NCBI GenBank assembly: GCA_949285905.1
Contig: CASDZV010000052.1
Span: forward strand, 1 to 33,699
DNA from: an uncultured Spirochaetales bacterium
Lineage (GTDB): Bacteria > Spirochaetota > Spirochaetia > Sphaerochaetales > Sphaerochaetaceae
DNA: 33,699 bases
Direction: 5' to 3'
Below the pieces are notes generated by a model. It was not told where the DNA came from. It searched no databases and saw only the letters and a program-made list of their open reading frames with translations. Shown piece by piece: positions 1-7,698 of the stretch (positions are counted from its first letter, which is position 1; each line of letters begins with the position of its first letter). Made by a program: the position numbers and the translations under genes.

Positions 1-1
1 G

Positions 2-139
2 CACTATCCGCACCACGGGGCTGTCGCATTCGGGCATGTGGGAAGGTCCCTTTATGCTGTTCTGTCGTATCTTGGCGTGAAGGACATCTCGTTCAACCAG
101 CCTAAGTCGATGCTTTACAGCGACGAGTGCCCGTTCTGA
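2..139 (+). CDS. C-terminal fragment of an unrecognised protein
   Basis: An open frame runs from the window edge to TGA at 137-139, giving about 45 residues that end in SDECPF. A terminator hairpin follows 28 bases later, as expected after a real gene. I do not recognise the family. The stretch SLYAVLSYLGVKDISF loosely recalls the C-terminal helix and strand of flavodoxin-fold NAD(P)H oxidoreductases such as AzoR, but that is a weak impression. The start and most of the protein lie outside the window. Confidence 0.5.
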   Translation, partial: HYPHHGAVAFGHVGRSLYAVLSYLGVKDISFNQPKSMLYSDECPF

Positions 140-166
140 GGCTGTCAGCTGAACACTATTGACGCA

Positions 167-210
167 GCACCTTTCATCTTGCACGGAAGAGATGAAGGGT
201 GCATTTTCTT
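167..210 (+). terminator. Rho-independent terminator after the partial gene
   Basis: Thirteen base pairs (167-179 with 190-202, one G-U pair) close a 10-base loop and are followed by ATTTTCTTTC. The T-rich side is on the plus strand only, so it serves the upstream plus-strand gene and not the LacI-type gene that ends at 248. Confidence 0.75.
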
Positions 211-247
211 TCGGTCATCATTCTCTGCATAAAGAGTGGATTGGAAA

Positions 248-1252
248 TTAAGTCTCGATGTTTTCCACGAGCTTTATGACATGCTGGGTGAAGAGGCTTT
301 CAGGTTCTGTTCCATCTATGAACCAGCTCTGCATGCGCCGCACAGCTTCAAATCCCTGCCTGAATGGCTCCTGACAGATTGTCCATCTGATTTTGCCTTC
401 TTTGATTAGGTCCTTCGTCTCTTGTATGTCATCTGAGGAGAATATGAGGAGTTTGTGCTCACCAGCACCCTCCACAGCACCTCTGACTCCTGCTGTAGTG
501 ATGAACATGGTATTTATCGTGCTGTCTTGGGCAAGCTTATCTCTTACAATGCGCTCTGCAGTCTCGTTATCATCATAAGTATCGTAGATTCCTGCTATTG
601 TGCATTTCAGCTTTTTCCTGTCAATTGTCTCTTTAAACCCCCTGATTATGTCGCTATGACCTCTCATGGCTTCAGACCCCTTGAGAATGAGTATCCGTCG
701 CCCCTCCGCGCCGGTTAAATCCAGAAGTCCTGCATGAAGTGCACCTTTCGCATAGTAGTCAGGGCCAACGTAACACAGTTTCCTGGACAGGGCTATGTCC
801 GAATTGACAGCAATGACTGGCAGTCTGGTTGACTGTAGATAATCAATAATTGTTTCATCGTCGATAGTAGCGAGAAGCAGAGCATCACAGTGTTCCATTT
901 CCACGAGATTTTTTATCGTAGCAAGATGTTCTATTCTGTCGAATCCCTTGACTTCTTTCAGACTGAGAGAGAAACCAAGATCGCTGTACTCATCTGTTGC
1001 TTTCATCATGCCTGTTATGAGAGATTCGAAGAATGGATTGCCAATAGAAGGGACCAATGCTCCTATTTTCTTAGGCTGCTTCCTCAGTGACAGCATTATA
1101 CCTGCCTTGTTAGGCTGATAATTAAGCTCTTTTGCTTTTGCCAGAACTTGTTCCTTTATTTCGGGGGAGACCTTGCCTCTGTTGTGGAGAACTCTGTCTA
1201 CTGTACCTCGTGAAACGCCTAGAATCTGTGCAAGTTCTTTTATTGTTACCAT
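248..1252 (-). CDS. LacI-family transcriptional regulator
   Basis: A DNA-binding repressor or activator of sugar metabolism genes; the effector is unknown. From the chosen start, residues 1-50 form the LacI helix-turn-helix (MVTIKELAQILGVSRGTVDR) and hinge helix region. Residues from about 60 to the end form a periplasmic-binding-protein-like sensor domain with the typical entry IGALVPSIGNPFF. A frame six codons longer opens with TTG at 1270, but GGAG lies five bases before the ATG at 1252, so that ATG is preferred and gives 334 residues, normal for the family. It is divergent from the Rpn-type gene at 1407 with about 150 bases between them, and no sugar gene is adjacent, so the target is unclear. 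A clear LacI-type operator was not found upstream. Confidence 0.85.
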   Translation of the reverse strand: MVTIKELAQILGVSRGTVDRVLHNRGKVSPEIKEQVLAKAKELNYQPNKAGIMLSLRKQPKKIGALVPSIGNPFFESLITGMMKATDEYSDLGFSLSLKEVKGFDRIEHLATIKNLVEMEHCDALLLATIDDETIIDYLQSTRLPVIAVNSDIALSRKLCYVGPDYYAKGALHAGLLDLTGAEGRRILILKGSEAMRGHSDIIRGFKETIDRKKLKCTIAGIYDTYDDNETAERIVRDKLAQDSTINTMFITTAGVRGAVEGAGEHKLLIFSSDDIQETKDLIKEGKIRWTICQEPFRQGFEAVRRMQSWFIDGTEPESLFTQHVIKLVENIET

Positions 1253-1406
1253 GCCTGCTCCAAGGGACAAGCCTGATTCACAATGGCTTGCAATAATAAA
1301 TTACATCATTTGCAGCAAACGGGTAAAGCATATGTTTCCTTGGTATTTCCAGCGGAAAAGTTGTCCGGAAATCCATTTTATCGCGTATATAAAGCAGAGG
1401 TAAACA

Positions 1407-2276
1407 ATGGAAAAATACCAGATTACTGATGCGGATCGGGAAGAAGTGAAAGGTTTCTCCCTTGCTGATGATGAAGCCTTCTCAATCGCTTTCCGTGACA
1501 ACTGTGAGGCGGCAACGTACATGGTTCGGACGATACTTTCCCGGAGTGACATAAGTGTTGAGAGCGTCCAGACCCAGGAGGACGTTCTCAGCACGGAAGG
1601 GCGCTCATTCAGACTTGACATGTTCCTGCGGTGTGAGGACGGTACACTCATCAATATTGAGATGGAGCGAACAAGGACGCGAGGAAAAGCGTTAGAGAGG
1701 CGGATGAGAGCCTATTTGGGGGCGCTTTCTGTGAGATCCCTTGAGAAAGGCGAGCCATTCGGGGAATCTCCAGATGTTGCAGTGATATTCATCACTGATG
1801 ATGATCCGTATGGGAAGGGGCGCTCTGTATACAGCTTTACGCTGCGAGATAGTGATGGAGAGGAAATGAAGGATGCCGGGGTGCTTCTTGCGGTGGCAAA
1901 CTCGAGATACCGTGATACAATCGAGACGGAGATCAGCCGTTTCTACAGGGATCTTTTCGAGACTGACATCGAGGCTGTAAAGAATCCGCTGCTTAGAGAG
2001 AGTCTTAGAAAAGTGAAAGGAGATGATGCGATGATAGAAGCAACAGTAAGCTGCATAAGGGAGAACGGGATTAAAGCCGGATACAGAATGGGCATGGAAG
2101 ACGGTCGGATAAAAGGCCGTGATGAAGGCAGAGTAGAGGGGCTCTCGGAAGGAAGAAGCAGTGAGAAAGCTGATATCGCCAGAAAACTTCTTCTCAGGAA
2201 TATGGCTTCTGATGAGATTGCTTCCATTACAGGACTTTCAGCTGAGAGGATTGAGGAGATAGCTGAAACGCTCTGA
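1407..2276 (+). CDS. Rpn-family PD-(D/E)XK nuclease / transposase-like protein
   Basis: A 289-residue protein of the Rpn/PD-(D/E)XK nuclease transposase family. Members are DNA endonucleases thought to promote recombination and are often present in several copies. The N-terminal half holds the nuclease fold: D71 in the RLDMF strand, then E85 and E87 in INIEMER. Family members usually have Gln at the last position (IEMQ), so E87 is an atypical residue. Residues about 220-250 are a Gly/Glu/Arg-rich stretch with repeated EG steps, followed by a small helical tail (ASDEIASITGLSAERIEEI) typical of the family's C terminus. GAGG lies six bases before ATG. A possible promoter is TTGTCC at 1361 with TATATA near 1386. 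A paralogue sits at the other end of the window (33640, minus strand). The family is clear; activity is unknown. Confidence 0.85.
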   Translation: MEKYQITDADREEVKGFSLADDEAFSIAFRDNCEAATYMVRTILSRSDISVESVQTQEDVLSTEGRSFRLDMFLRCEDGTLINIEMERTRTRGKALERRMRAYLGALSVRSLEKGEPFGESPDVAVIFITDDDPYGKGRSVYSFTLRDSDGEEMKDAGVLLAVANSRYRDTIETEISRFYRDLFETDIEAVKNPLLRESLRKVKGDDAMIEATVSCIRENGIKAGYRMGMEDGRIKGRDEGRVEGLSEGRSSEKADIARKLLLRNMASDEIASITGLSAERIEEIAETL

Positions 2277-2281
2277 GAATG

Positions 2282-2353
2282 TACCCGCAGGCGGAATCGA
2301 ACCGCCATCCTTCCCTCCGGAGGGGAATGCACTATCCATTATGCTATGCAGGC
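2282..2353 (-). tRNA. tRNA-Arg (anticodon CCG)
   Basis: A full cloverleaf can be folded on the minus strand. It has a 7-bp acceptor stem (with G1-U72 and U4-G69 wobbles), a 4-bp D stem with loop AATGGATA, anticodon stem TTCCC/GGGAA around loop CTCCGGA (anticodon CCG), a 4-base variable region, and a 5-bp T stem GGCGG/CCGCC with loop TTCGATT. The discriminator is A and no CCA is encoded, so the 3' end must be added by a CCA-adding enzyme. It decodes CGG arginine codons. It lies 45 bases downstream of lysE on the same strand and is tail-to-tail with the Rpn-type gene. Confidence 0.93.
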
Positions 2354-2366
2354 AATTACCTATGAG

Positions 2367-2395
2367 AGTCTATGCTACTTAAAGTTTCTCTGCAA
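2367..2395 (-). promoter_or_regulatory. Possible promoter of tRNA-Arg
   Basis: On the minus strand TTGCAG (2395-2390) and TAGACT (2372-2367) are separated by 17 bases, and the -10 lies 13 bases before the tRNA 5' end. Both hexamers are imperfect. Read-through from lysE is an alternative. Confidence 0.3.
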
Positions 2396-2398
2396 GAG

Positions 2399-2965
2399 TC
2401 AGAGAACAGCCTTGAATGCACACCATACAAGAAGGGCAGCAAAGACTATGGAGAGAAATCTTCTGTGTTTCGCGTAGAACGATTTCATAACAGCCCCACC
2501 GAGTGCCCATACAAGTCCTGAAACAAAGCATATGATCGGAATCAATGCTGTTTTGAGAGCTGTCTCCGCCATGCTTTCAGATTCCGGCATTATGTATGCC
2601 GCTATTGCTGTCAGCGCCAGGAGGTAGACCTTCACATTAACAAGCTGCAGCAGCATACCTTCAAGCAGCGACGCGCTCTTCGCTTCAGTTTCGAGATTGC
2701 TTTTTCTAAGCATTTTTAGTGCGAGAATGATAAGATAGACAAATGCTGCGGCCTTCATGATAGTCTCGGCTTTGGGGATGTATGAGTAGAGTAGCTCAGA
2801 GGCCATCCAGGATAATGCTGTTACTGCTGTAATGCCTATAAGCATCCCCACATTCAGTCCGATTCCCTTCTTCAGCCCCACTGTGGCAGCGTTGGCCATC
2901 GAGAGTATCGTATTCGGTCCTGGTGTTATTGCCATTGTTATCATGTACACTAAAAGCTCAAACAT
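2399..2965 (-). CDS. LysE/RhtB-family amino acid exporter
   Basis: A 188-residue inner-membrane exporter of the LysE superfamily, whose members expel amino acids or their derivatives using the proton gradient. The N terminus carries the family signature ITPGPNTIL at about residues 13-21, followed by hydrophobic segments (GMLIGITAVTAL, AAAFVYLIILALKML, ALIPIICFVSGLVWALGG, FLSIVFAALLVWCAF) matching the usual six-helix layout. It is slightly shorter than typical members (about 200 residues). The start fits the family N terminus, yet no Shine-Dalgarno is present: an extended -10 (TGCTATAAT) ends six bases before the ATG, predicting a leaderless mRNA. It is divergent from a TetR regulator with a palindrome between them, so it is probably TetR-controlled. 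The substrate cannot be told from sequence. Confidence 0.87.
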   Translation of the reverse strand: MFELLVYMITMAITPGPNTILSMANAATVGLKKGIGLNVGMLIGITAVTALSWMASELLYSYIPKAETIMKAAAFVYLIILALKMLRKSNLETEAKSASLLEGMLLQLVNVKVYLLALTAIAAYIMPESESMAETALKTALIPIICFVSGLVWALGGAVMKSFYAKHRRFLSIVFAALLVWCAFKAVL

Positions 2966-2971
2966 GCGCTT

Positions 2972-2980
2972 ATTATAGCA
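2972..2980 (-). promoter_or_regulatory. Extended -10 promoter of the lysE-type gene (leaderless)
   Basis: The minus strand reads TGCTATAAT and then six bases (AAGCGC) to ATG at 2965. TATAAT is a perfect -10 with a TGn extension, while the -35 is weak (AATAGT). Initiation would fall at or within a base of the A of ATG. Confidence 0.7.
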
Positions 2981-2981
2981 T

Positions 2982-2998
2982 TAGTGTTTTTTACACTA
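2982..2998. promoter_or_regulatory. Palindromic operator candidate for the TetR regulator
   Basis: TAGTGT-TTTTT-ACACTA is a 6-bp inverted repeat with a 5-base spacer. It lies between the divergent lysE-type and tetR genes and covers the spacer and -35 zone of the lysE promoter. TetR-family sites of 15-20 bp in this position are common. Assignment to this regulator is inferred from position. Confidence 0.6.
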
Positions 2999-3028
2999 TT
3001 TTGATATGTGTATTTTTCCGTGCGGATG

Positions 3029-3037
3029 TGTTATGAT
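3029..3037 (+). promoter_or_regulatory. Extended -10 promoter of tetR (leaderless)
   Basis: TGTTATGAT is an extended -10 (5 of 6 hexamer bases), followed by six bases (TCCAAT) and ATG at 3044. No purine-rich ribosome binding site exists in the gap. Confidence 0.6.
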
Positions 3038-3043
3038 TCCAAT

Positions 3044-3640
3044 ATGCCGAAAAAGATCGATCACGAGGAAAGAAAGGAGAACATTCTCCGCACTGCACTG
3101 GAAGTGTTTGCTGCAGAGGGTTATCATGACTCCAATCTTTCGCTCATTGCTGAAGCATCAGGGATTTCACGCCCGACAATCTATCAGTATTTCCATAACA
3201 AGGATGAGATTTACTACTATGCTGTGAAGCTCATCACTGGTCGGCTTTTCGCTAAATATTCTGCTATTGCATGGAGCCCTGATGGCGGTGATGAGATTGA
3301 GCGTATAAGGCTTATTCTCTCAGATATCATCGATATGGCGATGGAGAATGAACTTTCATTGATGAATCTGATGGCTGTGATGGTCTCTGCAAAGAAAGAC
3401 GGTGTGGATTTTGCTGATGTCATCCATCATCGCACAGCAAAGTTCACAATTCTCTTCAAGCGTCTTCTCCGGCAGGGGATGGACAATGGAAGCATCCGTC
3501 GCATGGATATAAATGCGGCCTCTGACGCGCTTTTCAATCTTGCAGAGCTGGAATGCTTCCGTATCGCATTCTTCAAGTCATTCAGCAAGGATGAAGCGAT
3601 GTCCATGATTAATGGCTACCTTGAAAGCCTGAGAAATTAA
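3044..3640 (+). CDS. TetR-family transcriptional regulator
   Basis: A 198-residue one-component repressor. Residues about 5-50 form the TetR helix-turn-helix (ERKENILRTALEVFAAEGY, then ISRPTIYQYFHNKDEIYYYA). The remaining residues form an all-helical ligand-binding domain with no recognisable ligand signature. The frame is open 12 codons further upstream, but MPKKIDHEER is a typical family N terminus and its ATG sits six bases after an extended -10, so 3044 is preferred. The divergent LysE-type exporter is the obvious target, with ligand export as the likely response. The stop lies just before the clpB promoter. Confidence 0.88.
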   Translation: MPKKIDHEERKENILRTALEVFAAEGYHDSNLSLIAEASGISRPTIYQYFHNKDEIYYYAVKLITGRLFAKYSAIAWSPDGGDEIERIRLILSDIIDMAMENELSLMNLMAVMVSAKKDGVDFADVIHHRTAKFTILFKRLLRQGMDNGSIRRMDINAASDALFNLAELECFRIAFFKSFSKDEAMSMINGYLESLRN

Positions 3641-3641
3641 C

Positions 3642-3670
3642 TTAACGATTCCCGCCTCCGATATTATATT
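3642..3670 (+). promoter_or_regulatory. Promoter of clpB
   Basis: TTAACG (3642-3647, 4 of 6) and TATATT (3665-3670, 5 of 6) are separated by 17 bases, upstream of a strong ribosome binding site. No CIRCE inverted repeat is visible, so HrcA control is not supported here. Confidence 0.5.
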
Positions 3671-3698
3671 CCCTGATGTAGAACTCTGGAGGTGAAAT

Positions 3699-6266
3699 AT
3701 GAACTACGACAAATTTACTTTAAAACTGCAGAGCGCTATAGAGGAGGCGGCACAGAATGCTAGCAGCCAGAAGCACTCTGAAGTCACCCCTGCACATATC
3801 ATCATTGCACTGACTGAGCAGAAGGATGGTGTCCTGAGACCGCTTTTCGAGAAGCTCGGTGTACAGCCTGATGCTGTCGTCCAGTCGATGGAGAAGATTC
3901 TCTCATCGCTGCCGAAGCTTTATGGCGATGCCCAGGTCTCATTCTCCCGTTCCGCTGCAAGGATCCTCGGATCATGCGATAAAGTCGCATCTGAATTCAA
4001 GGATGAATATATATCTGCAGAGCATTTCCTCATTGCGCTCCTTACTGATGAGTGCCCTGAAAAAGATGCCCTCATCGCACTTGGCGTCTCTAAGGATGAA
4101 GTGCTGAAAGCACTGCAGTCCATAAGAGGCAATCAGAGAATCACATCACCTGATCCGGAGGCTGGCTATCAGTCTCTTGACAAGTACTGCAAGGACCTCA
4201 CACGCCTTGCTTCGGAGGACAAGCTTGATCCGGTTATCGGCAGGGATGAGGAGATCAGGCGTGTCATGCAGGTTCTCTGCAGACGGACGAAGAACAATCC
4301 AGTGCTCATCGGTGAGCCAGGTGTTGGAAAGACCGCTATCGTGGAAGGACTTGCTGAGCGTATCGCTAAAGGCGATGTGCCAGAGTCGCTTGCTGACAAG
4401 CGTCTTCTCTCTCTGGATCTCGGCTCACTCATCGCTGGTGCAAAATTCCGCGGGGAGTTTGAGGAAAGGCTTAAAGGCGTCATCAATGAAGTGACAAGAA
4501 GTGAAGGCAAGATTATTCTCTTCATCGATGAGCTTCACACGATTGTAGGAGCAGGTGCGGCAGAAGGCTCTACCGATGCTTCTAATCTCATAAAACCGGC
4601 ACTCGCGCGAGGGGAGCTTCATGCAATCGGAGCAACAACGCTCGATGAGTACCGTAAATACATTGAGTCGGACAAGGCCCTTGAGAGAAGGTTCCAGCCC
4701 GTATACACAAAAGAGCCGTCAGTTGAGGATACTATTTCCATCCTTCGCGGTCTCCAGCCCAAGTATGAGCTGCATCATGGTGTGCGCATCAAGGATGAGG
4801 CGCTGGTGGCGGCCGCGGTGCTTTCAGACAGGTATCTGACAAACAGATTCCTTCCTGATAAAGCCATCGATCTTGTCGATGAGGCTGCGTCCCAGATAAA
4901 GATGGAAATTGAAAGCCAGCCTGCAGAGCTTGATAACCTGCACCGCAAGATGCTGCAGCTCTCGATTGAGAAACAAGCACTCTCCCGTGAAGAGGATCAG
5001 GGGTCGAAGGAGAGGCTGGAGAAAATCAATACGGAACTGGGCGAGATGCAGACAAAGTATGACGTCCTTCATCTCGAATGGCAGAACGAGAGGGAAGCCA
5101 TTCTTGCTCTGCGCGAGAAAAAAGAAGAGCTGGAGAAGCTTTCCAAAGAGGAACAGAATGCGGAGCGTCAGGGGGACCTCAGCACAGCTGCCATGATCAA
5201 GCATGGCAAGATGCCTCAGCTTGAGAAGGAGATCAAGGAAGCAGAAGAAAAAGTCAATTCATTCACGAAGGACGGAAGAAGGCTTCTGAGGGAAGAGGTC
5301 ACTGATGATGATATCGCGAAGGTTGTCTCTGCATGGACCGGTGTTCCTGTTGCTAAGATGATGGGATCTGAGATGGAGAAATATCTTAATCTCGAGAGTA
5401 CGCTCTCGCAGTCTGTCATCGGACAGGAGAAGGCTATCGAAGCCGTAAGCAATGCAATCCGCAGGAACAAGGCCGGCATCGGCGATGAGCACAGGCCGCT
5501 TGGTTCTTTCCTCTTCGCAGGTCCTACAGGCGTCGGCAAAACTCTTCTCGCCAAGGTTCTTGCTTCTTTCCTCTTTGATGATGAGAAGGCGCTTACCCGC
5601 ATCGATATGTCTGAGTACATGGAGAAGTATTCTGTCTCAAGGCTTATCGGAGCGCCTCCAGGATATGTGGGATATGATCAGGGCGGACAGCTTACAGAGG
5701 TTGTAAGAAGAAGACCTTATTCTGTAATTCTCTTTGATGAGATAGAGAAAGCACACCCTGATGTGTTCAATATCCTTCTGCAGGTGCTTGATGATGGACG
5801 TCTTACTGATGGGCAGGGACGTGTCGTGGATTTCACGAACACAATCATCATCATGACATCGAACCTTGGTTCTCAGGAGATTCTGGCAGATCCGGAGCAT
5901 GCTGATGAGCATGTGATGGATGTCATCAGGCACACATTCAAGCCCGAATTCATCAACAGAATCGATGAGATTGTCATCTTCAATCCTCTTGGAGACAAGG
6001 AGATCCGGAAGATTGTCCATCTGCAGCTTGAGATGCTTTCTGAGCGTGTCCAGAAACGTTCGTATCATCTTGATTGGGATGACAGCGTTGAGGAATACAT
6101 CGCAAAGGCTGGTTTCGATCCTCAGTATGGTGCCCGACCGATAAGACGGTGCATCCAGAACGAGGTTGAGAATGAGCTTTCGCGCGAAATGCTTTCAGGA
6201 AAGCTTTCTGAAGGAGATACTATCCATCTGACTATCCAGGATGGCAAAGTCTCTGTAACTGCATGA
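3699..6266 (+). CDS. clpB: ClpB protein disaggregase (Hsp100)
   Basis: A cytosolic hexameric AAA+ chaperone that pulls polypeptides out of aggregates together with DnaK. At 855 residues it is full length (E. coli ClpB is 857). It has an N-terminal Clp repeat domain (about 1-150), a first AAA+ module with Walker A GEPGVGKT near residues 205-212 and Walker [10 protein letters not shown], a long Glu/Lys/Arg-rich coiled-coil middle domain (about 400-525) that separates ClpB from the protease partner ClpA, and a second AAA+ module with GPTGVGKT near 607-614 and [11 protein letters not shown]. No ClpP-binding IGF/L loop was noticed. GGAGGTGAAAT precedes the ATG. It is a single-gene unit followed by a strong terminator. 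Confidence 0.97.
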   Translation: MNYDKFTLKLQSAIEEAAQNASSQKHSEVTPAHIIIALTEQKDGVLRPLFEKLGVQPDAVVQSMEKILSSLPKLYGDAQVSFSRSAARILGSCDKVASEFKDEYISAEHFLIALLTDECPEKDALIALGVSKDEVLKALQSIRGNQRITSPDPEAGYQSLDKYCKDLTRLASEDKLDPVIGRDEEIRRVMQVLCRRTKNNPVLIGEPGVGKTAIVEGLAERIAKGDVPESLADKRLLSLDLGSLIAGAKFRGEFEERLKGVINEVTRSEGKIILFIDELHTIVGAGAAEGSTDASNLIKPALARGELHAIGATTLDEYRKYIESDKALERRFQPVYTKEPSVEDTISILRGLQPKYELHHGVRIKDEALVAAAVLSDRYLTNRFLPDKAIDLVDEAASQIKMEIESQPAELDNLHRKMLQLSIEKQALSREEDQGSKERLEKINTELGEMQTKYDVLHLEWQNEREAILALREKKEELEKLSKEEQNAERQGDLSTAAMIKHGKMPQLEKEIKEAEEKVNSFTKDGRRLLREEVTDDDIAKVVSAWTGVPVAKMMGSEMEKYLNLESTLSQSVIGQEKAIEAVSNAIRRNKAGIGDEHRPLGSFLFAGPTGVGKTLLAKVLASFLFDDEKALTRIDMSEYMEKYSVSRLIGAPPGYVGYDQGGQLTEVVRRRPYSVILFDEIEKAHPDVFNILLQVLDDGRLTDGQGRVVDFTNTIIIMTSNLGSQEILADPEHADEHVMDVIRHTFKPEFINRIDEIVIFNPLGDKEIRKIVHLQLEMLSERVQKRSYHLDWDDSVEEYIAKAGFDPQYGARPIRRCIQNEVENELSREMLSGKLSEGDTIHLTIQDGKVSVTA

Positions 6267-6306
6267 AAAGGCAACGTGCGCAAAATGCGTACTGTTCTTC
6301 TCTCCT

Positions 6307-6340
6307 GGCCGGTGCTTTCAAGGTGCCGGCCTTGATTTTT
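6307..6340 (+). terminator. Rho-independent terminator of clpB
   Basis: A 9-bp stem, GGCCGGTGC against GGTGCCGGCC with two G-U pairs, closes a short loop and is followed by TTGATTTTT. Confidence 0.85.
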
Positions 6341-6344
6341 CATC

Positions 6345-6371
6345 AAAAAGTCAGCCTGAAACGGACTTTTT
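6345..6371. terminator. Bidirectional terminator between clpB and the mobA-like gene
   Basis: AAAAAGTC (6345-6352) pairs perfectly with GACTTTTT (6364-6371). The A and T tracts give a terminator in both directions. It lies 16 bases beyond the stop of the minus-strand mobA-like gene and backs up the clpB terminator. Confidence 0.7.
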
Positions 6372-6387
6372 CAGTATTTTTGTCGAT

Positions 6388-6951
6388 TCAGTCCGGTTCG
6401 GACGGGGTTTTCAGCAACGCTTTGTAGCTTTCCTCAGTATCTGCATCAAATATGCAGCCAGCACTTCCTTCATATTTTCCTGTTTCAAAGAGGGAGAGGT
6501 ATTCCTTCATTGTTCCGCCAAATGACAGGAGGCTTTCCTTGTGTTCTTTCCTGTACATCACGGGGTGTCCTGGAATACTGTCATGATACGCTCTTGCTAT
6601 CGTATAGCTATTGAGCATCTCCGCTGTTCCTTTCAGATCCTGGATGGATAGCAGTGGCAGATCTGCAGGGACGATTGCAAAGTCATCATTCTCCACAGTT
6701 TCTATACCCTTTATGGTGCTCCATCGCTGTCCCCTGAGATACTCTTCGGCGTAGACAGTGGTGATGCTGTAATCCCTGATCGCTTCTCTGATCCGCTCGC
6801 TCTCGTGTCCTGTGACTACGACGACGCGCTTTGTGAATGAGAGAACAGTCTCAAGTGTTGCTTCGATAATTGTCTTTCCTCTGAATGGAAGGAGGAGCTT
6901 GTTAGTTCCCATGCGTGTTGAAAGTCCTGCAGCAAGGAGTATTACAGTCAT
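6388..6951 (-). CDS. MobA/MocA-like nucleotidyltransferase
   Basis: A 187-residue GT-A fold nucleotidyltransferase of the NTP_transf_3 group. It includes enzymes that attach CMP or GMP to molybdopterin (MocA, MobA) and related sugar-phosphate nucleotidyltransferases. The N terminus has the NTP-binding signature LLAAGLSTRMGTNKLLLPF (residues 5-23). The metal-binding aspartate is in IVPADLPLL near residue 96, and GHPVMY matches the MocA acceptor region. No molybdopterin or xanthine dehydrogenase gene is nearby, so the substrate is open. The ATG lies six bases after TAGAAT without a Shine-Dalgarno, so a leaderless mRNA is likely. It is divergent from the macro-like gene with only 27 bases between start codons. 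Confidence 0.8.
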   Translation of the reverse strand: MTVILLAAGLSTRMGTNKLLLPFRGKTIIEATLETVLSFTKRVVVVTGHESERIREAIRDYSITTVYAEEYLRGQRWSTIKGIETVENDDFAIVPADLPLLSIQDLKGTAEMLNSYTIARAYHDSIPGHPVMYRKEHKESLLSFGGTMKEYLSLFETGKYEGSAGCIFDADTEESYKALLKTPSEPD

Positions 6952-6957
6952 ACCCCC

Positions 6958-6963
6958 ATTCTA
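6958..6963 (-). promoter_or_regulatory. -10 element of the mobA-like gene (leaderless)
   Basis: The minus strand reads TAGAAT, six bases (GGGGGT), then ATG at 6951. Its -35 zone would fall inside the start of the divergent gene. The G run is not an obvious ribosome binding site because it touches the start codon. Confidence 0.5.
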
Positions 6964-6972
6964 TGCTACAAT
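6964..6972 (+). promoter_or_regulatory. Extended -10 promoter of the macro-like gene (leaderless)
   Basis: TGCTACAAT (TGn plus 5 of 6) is followed by six bases (GGGGCC) and ATG at 6979. It is back to back with the minus-strand -10 at 6958-6963. Confidence 0.55.
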
Positions 6973-6978
6973 GGGGCC

Positions 6979-7698
6979 ATGCGGAACAGAAAAGACCTTT
7001 CAATGCTTATAAACCTCTCCAGGAGGATCAGGGAGAATCCTAAAGAAGACCTTGATGATGAGCTTTTTTTCACTCTCATACGTTCAGTATGGCTCGATAA
7101 ATCCGTTCGTGTACGCAATAGTGTCGTAGAGAATTACGGCAAGAAGTATCTGCGGGCATACCTTGCAGAAGGAGAAGGTGAATGGGTGCCGCTGAGGAAA
7201 CTTCTTCTGGATTTCACAGACAGCTATGTCTTCCTGGACGGGTTTCTCCTCGATGACATAATCATCGAGAAAGGTTTTATCGAAGAGCTTATTTCCGCAA
7301 TTGATGACAGTACAATGACAGCTGTAGCTGATGATATCTCATCATATGAAACAGATGCTGCTGTTGTCACTGATGAAGCGCTTGCACAGTTTCAGGATAT
7401 AAGGAAATGGAATACAGATGCTGTGATGACGGTGTCCCGTATTGATTTCGGCCTCGGTGATAATGCAAAGGAAAGGCTTGCCATGGCTTATAAGAATGTG
7501 CTGGAGAAGGCTGCGGATTCTGGATACAAGACGCTTTCAATTGCACCGCTTTCAGATTATCCATTATCTCTTGAGGGAAGCATAGCAGCTTCAAGTGTGA
7601 ATATTTTCCTGTCACTCCGGAGGTGCCCGATGATGGTGACTTTCATCCTTCCAGATAACGACAGGCTGTCATCATTTCTTGCCTCGGAGCATCAATAG
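6979..7698 (+). CDS. Degenerate macro-domain protein
   Basis: A 239-residue protein. Residues 1-105 (DELFFTLIRSVWLDKSVRVR and so on) are unrecognised and mostly helical. Residues about 110-235 resemble a macro (ADP-ribose-binding) domain. TAVADDISSYETDAAVVT matches the first strands where active members read gDIt..vDaIVNAAN, and YKNVLEKAADSGYKTLSIAPLSDYP matches the helix and strand Y.nsL.lA...g..sIAfP.isTG. A closing strand, MVTFILPD, follows. The NAAN asparagine and the glycine-rich substrate loop are missing, so ADP-ribose hydrolysis is unlikely and a binding or structural role is more plausible. Its 3' end overlaps the convergent yoaK-like gene by 27 bases. The start is supported by an extended -10 six bases upstream. 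Confidence 0.55.
   Translation: MRNRKDLSMLINLSRRIRENPKEDLDDELFFTLIRSVWLDKSVRVRNSVVENYGKKYLRAYLAEGEGEWVPLRKLLLDFTDSYVFLDGFLLDDIIIEKGFIEELISAIDDSTMTAVADDISSYETDAAVVTDEALAQFQDIRKWNTDAVMTVSRIDFGLGDNAKERLAMAYKNVLEKAADSGYKTLSIAPLSDYPLSLEGSIAASSVNIFLSLRRCPMMVTFILPDNDRLSSFLASEHQ

Noticed and set aside
1346..1358. TTTCC-AGC-GGAAA as a LacI operator
   Set aside because: Only 5-bp arms with an off-centre core; too weak to call, and several similar chance palindromes occur nearby.
3641..3698. CIRCE or sigma-32 site before clpB
   Set aside because: No TTAGCACTC-N9-GAGTGCTAA repeat and no CTTGAA/CCCAT pair were found; only a sigma-70-like promoter is supported.
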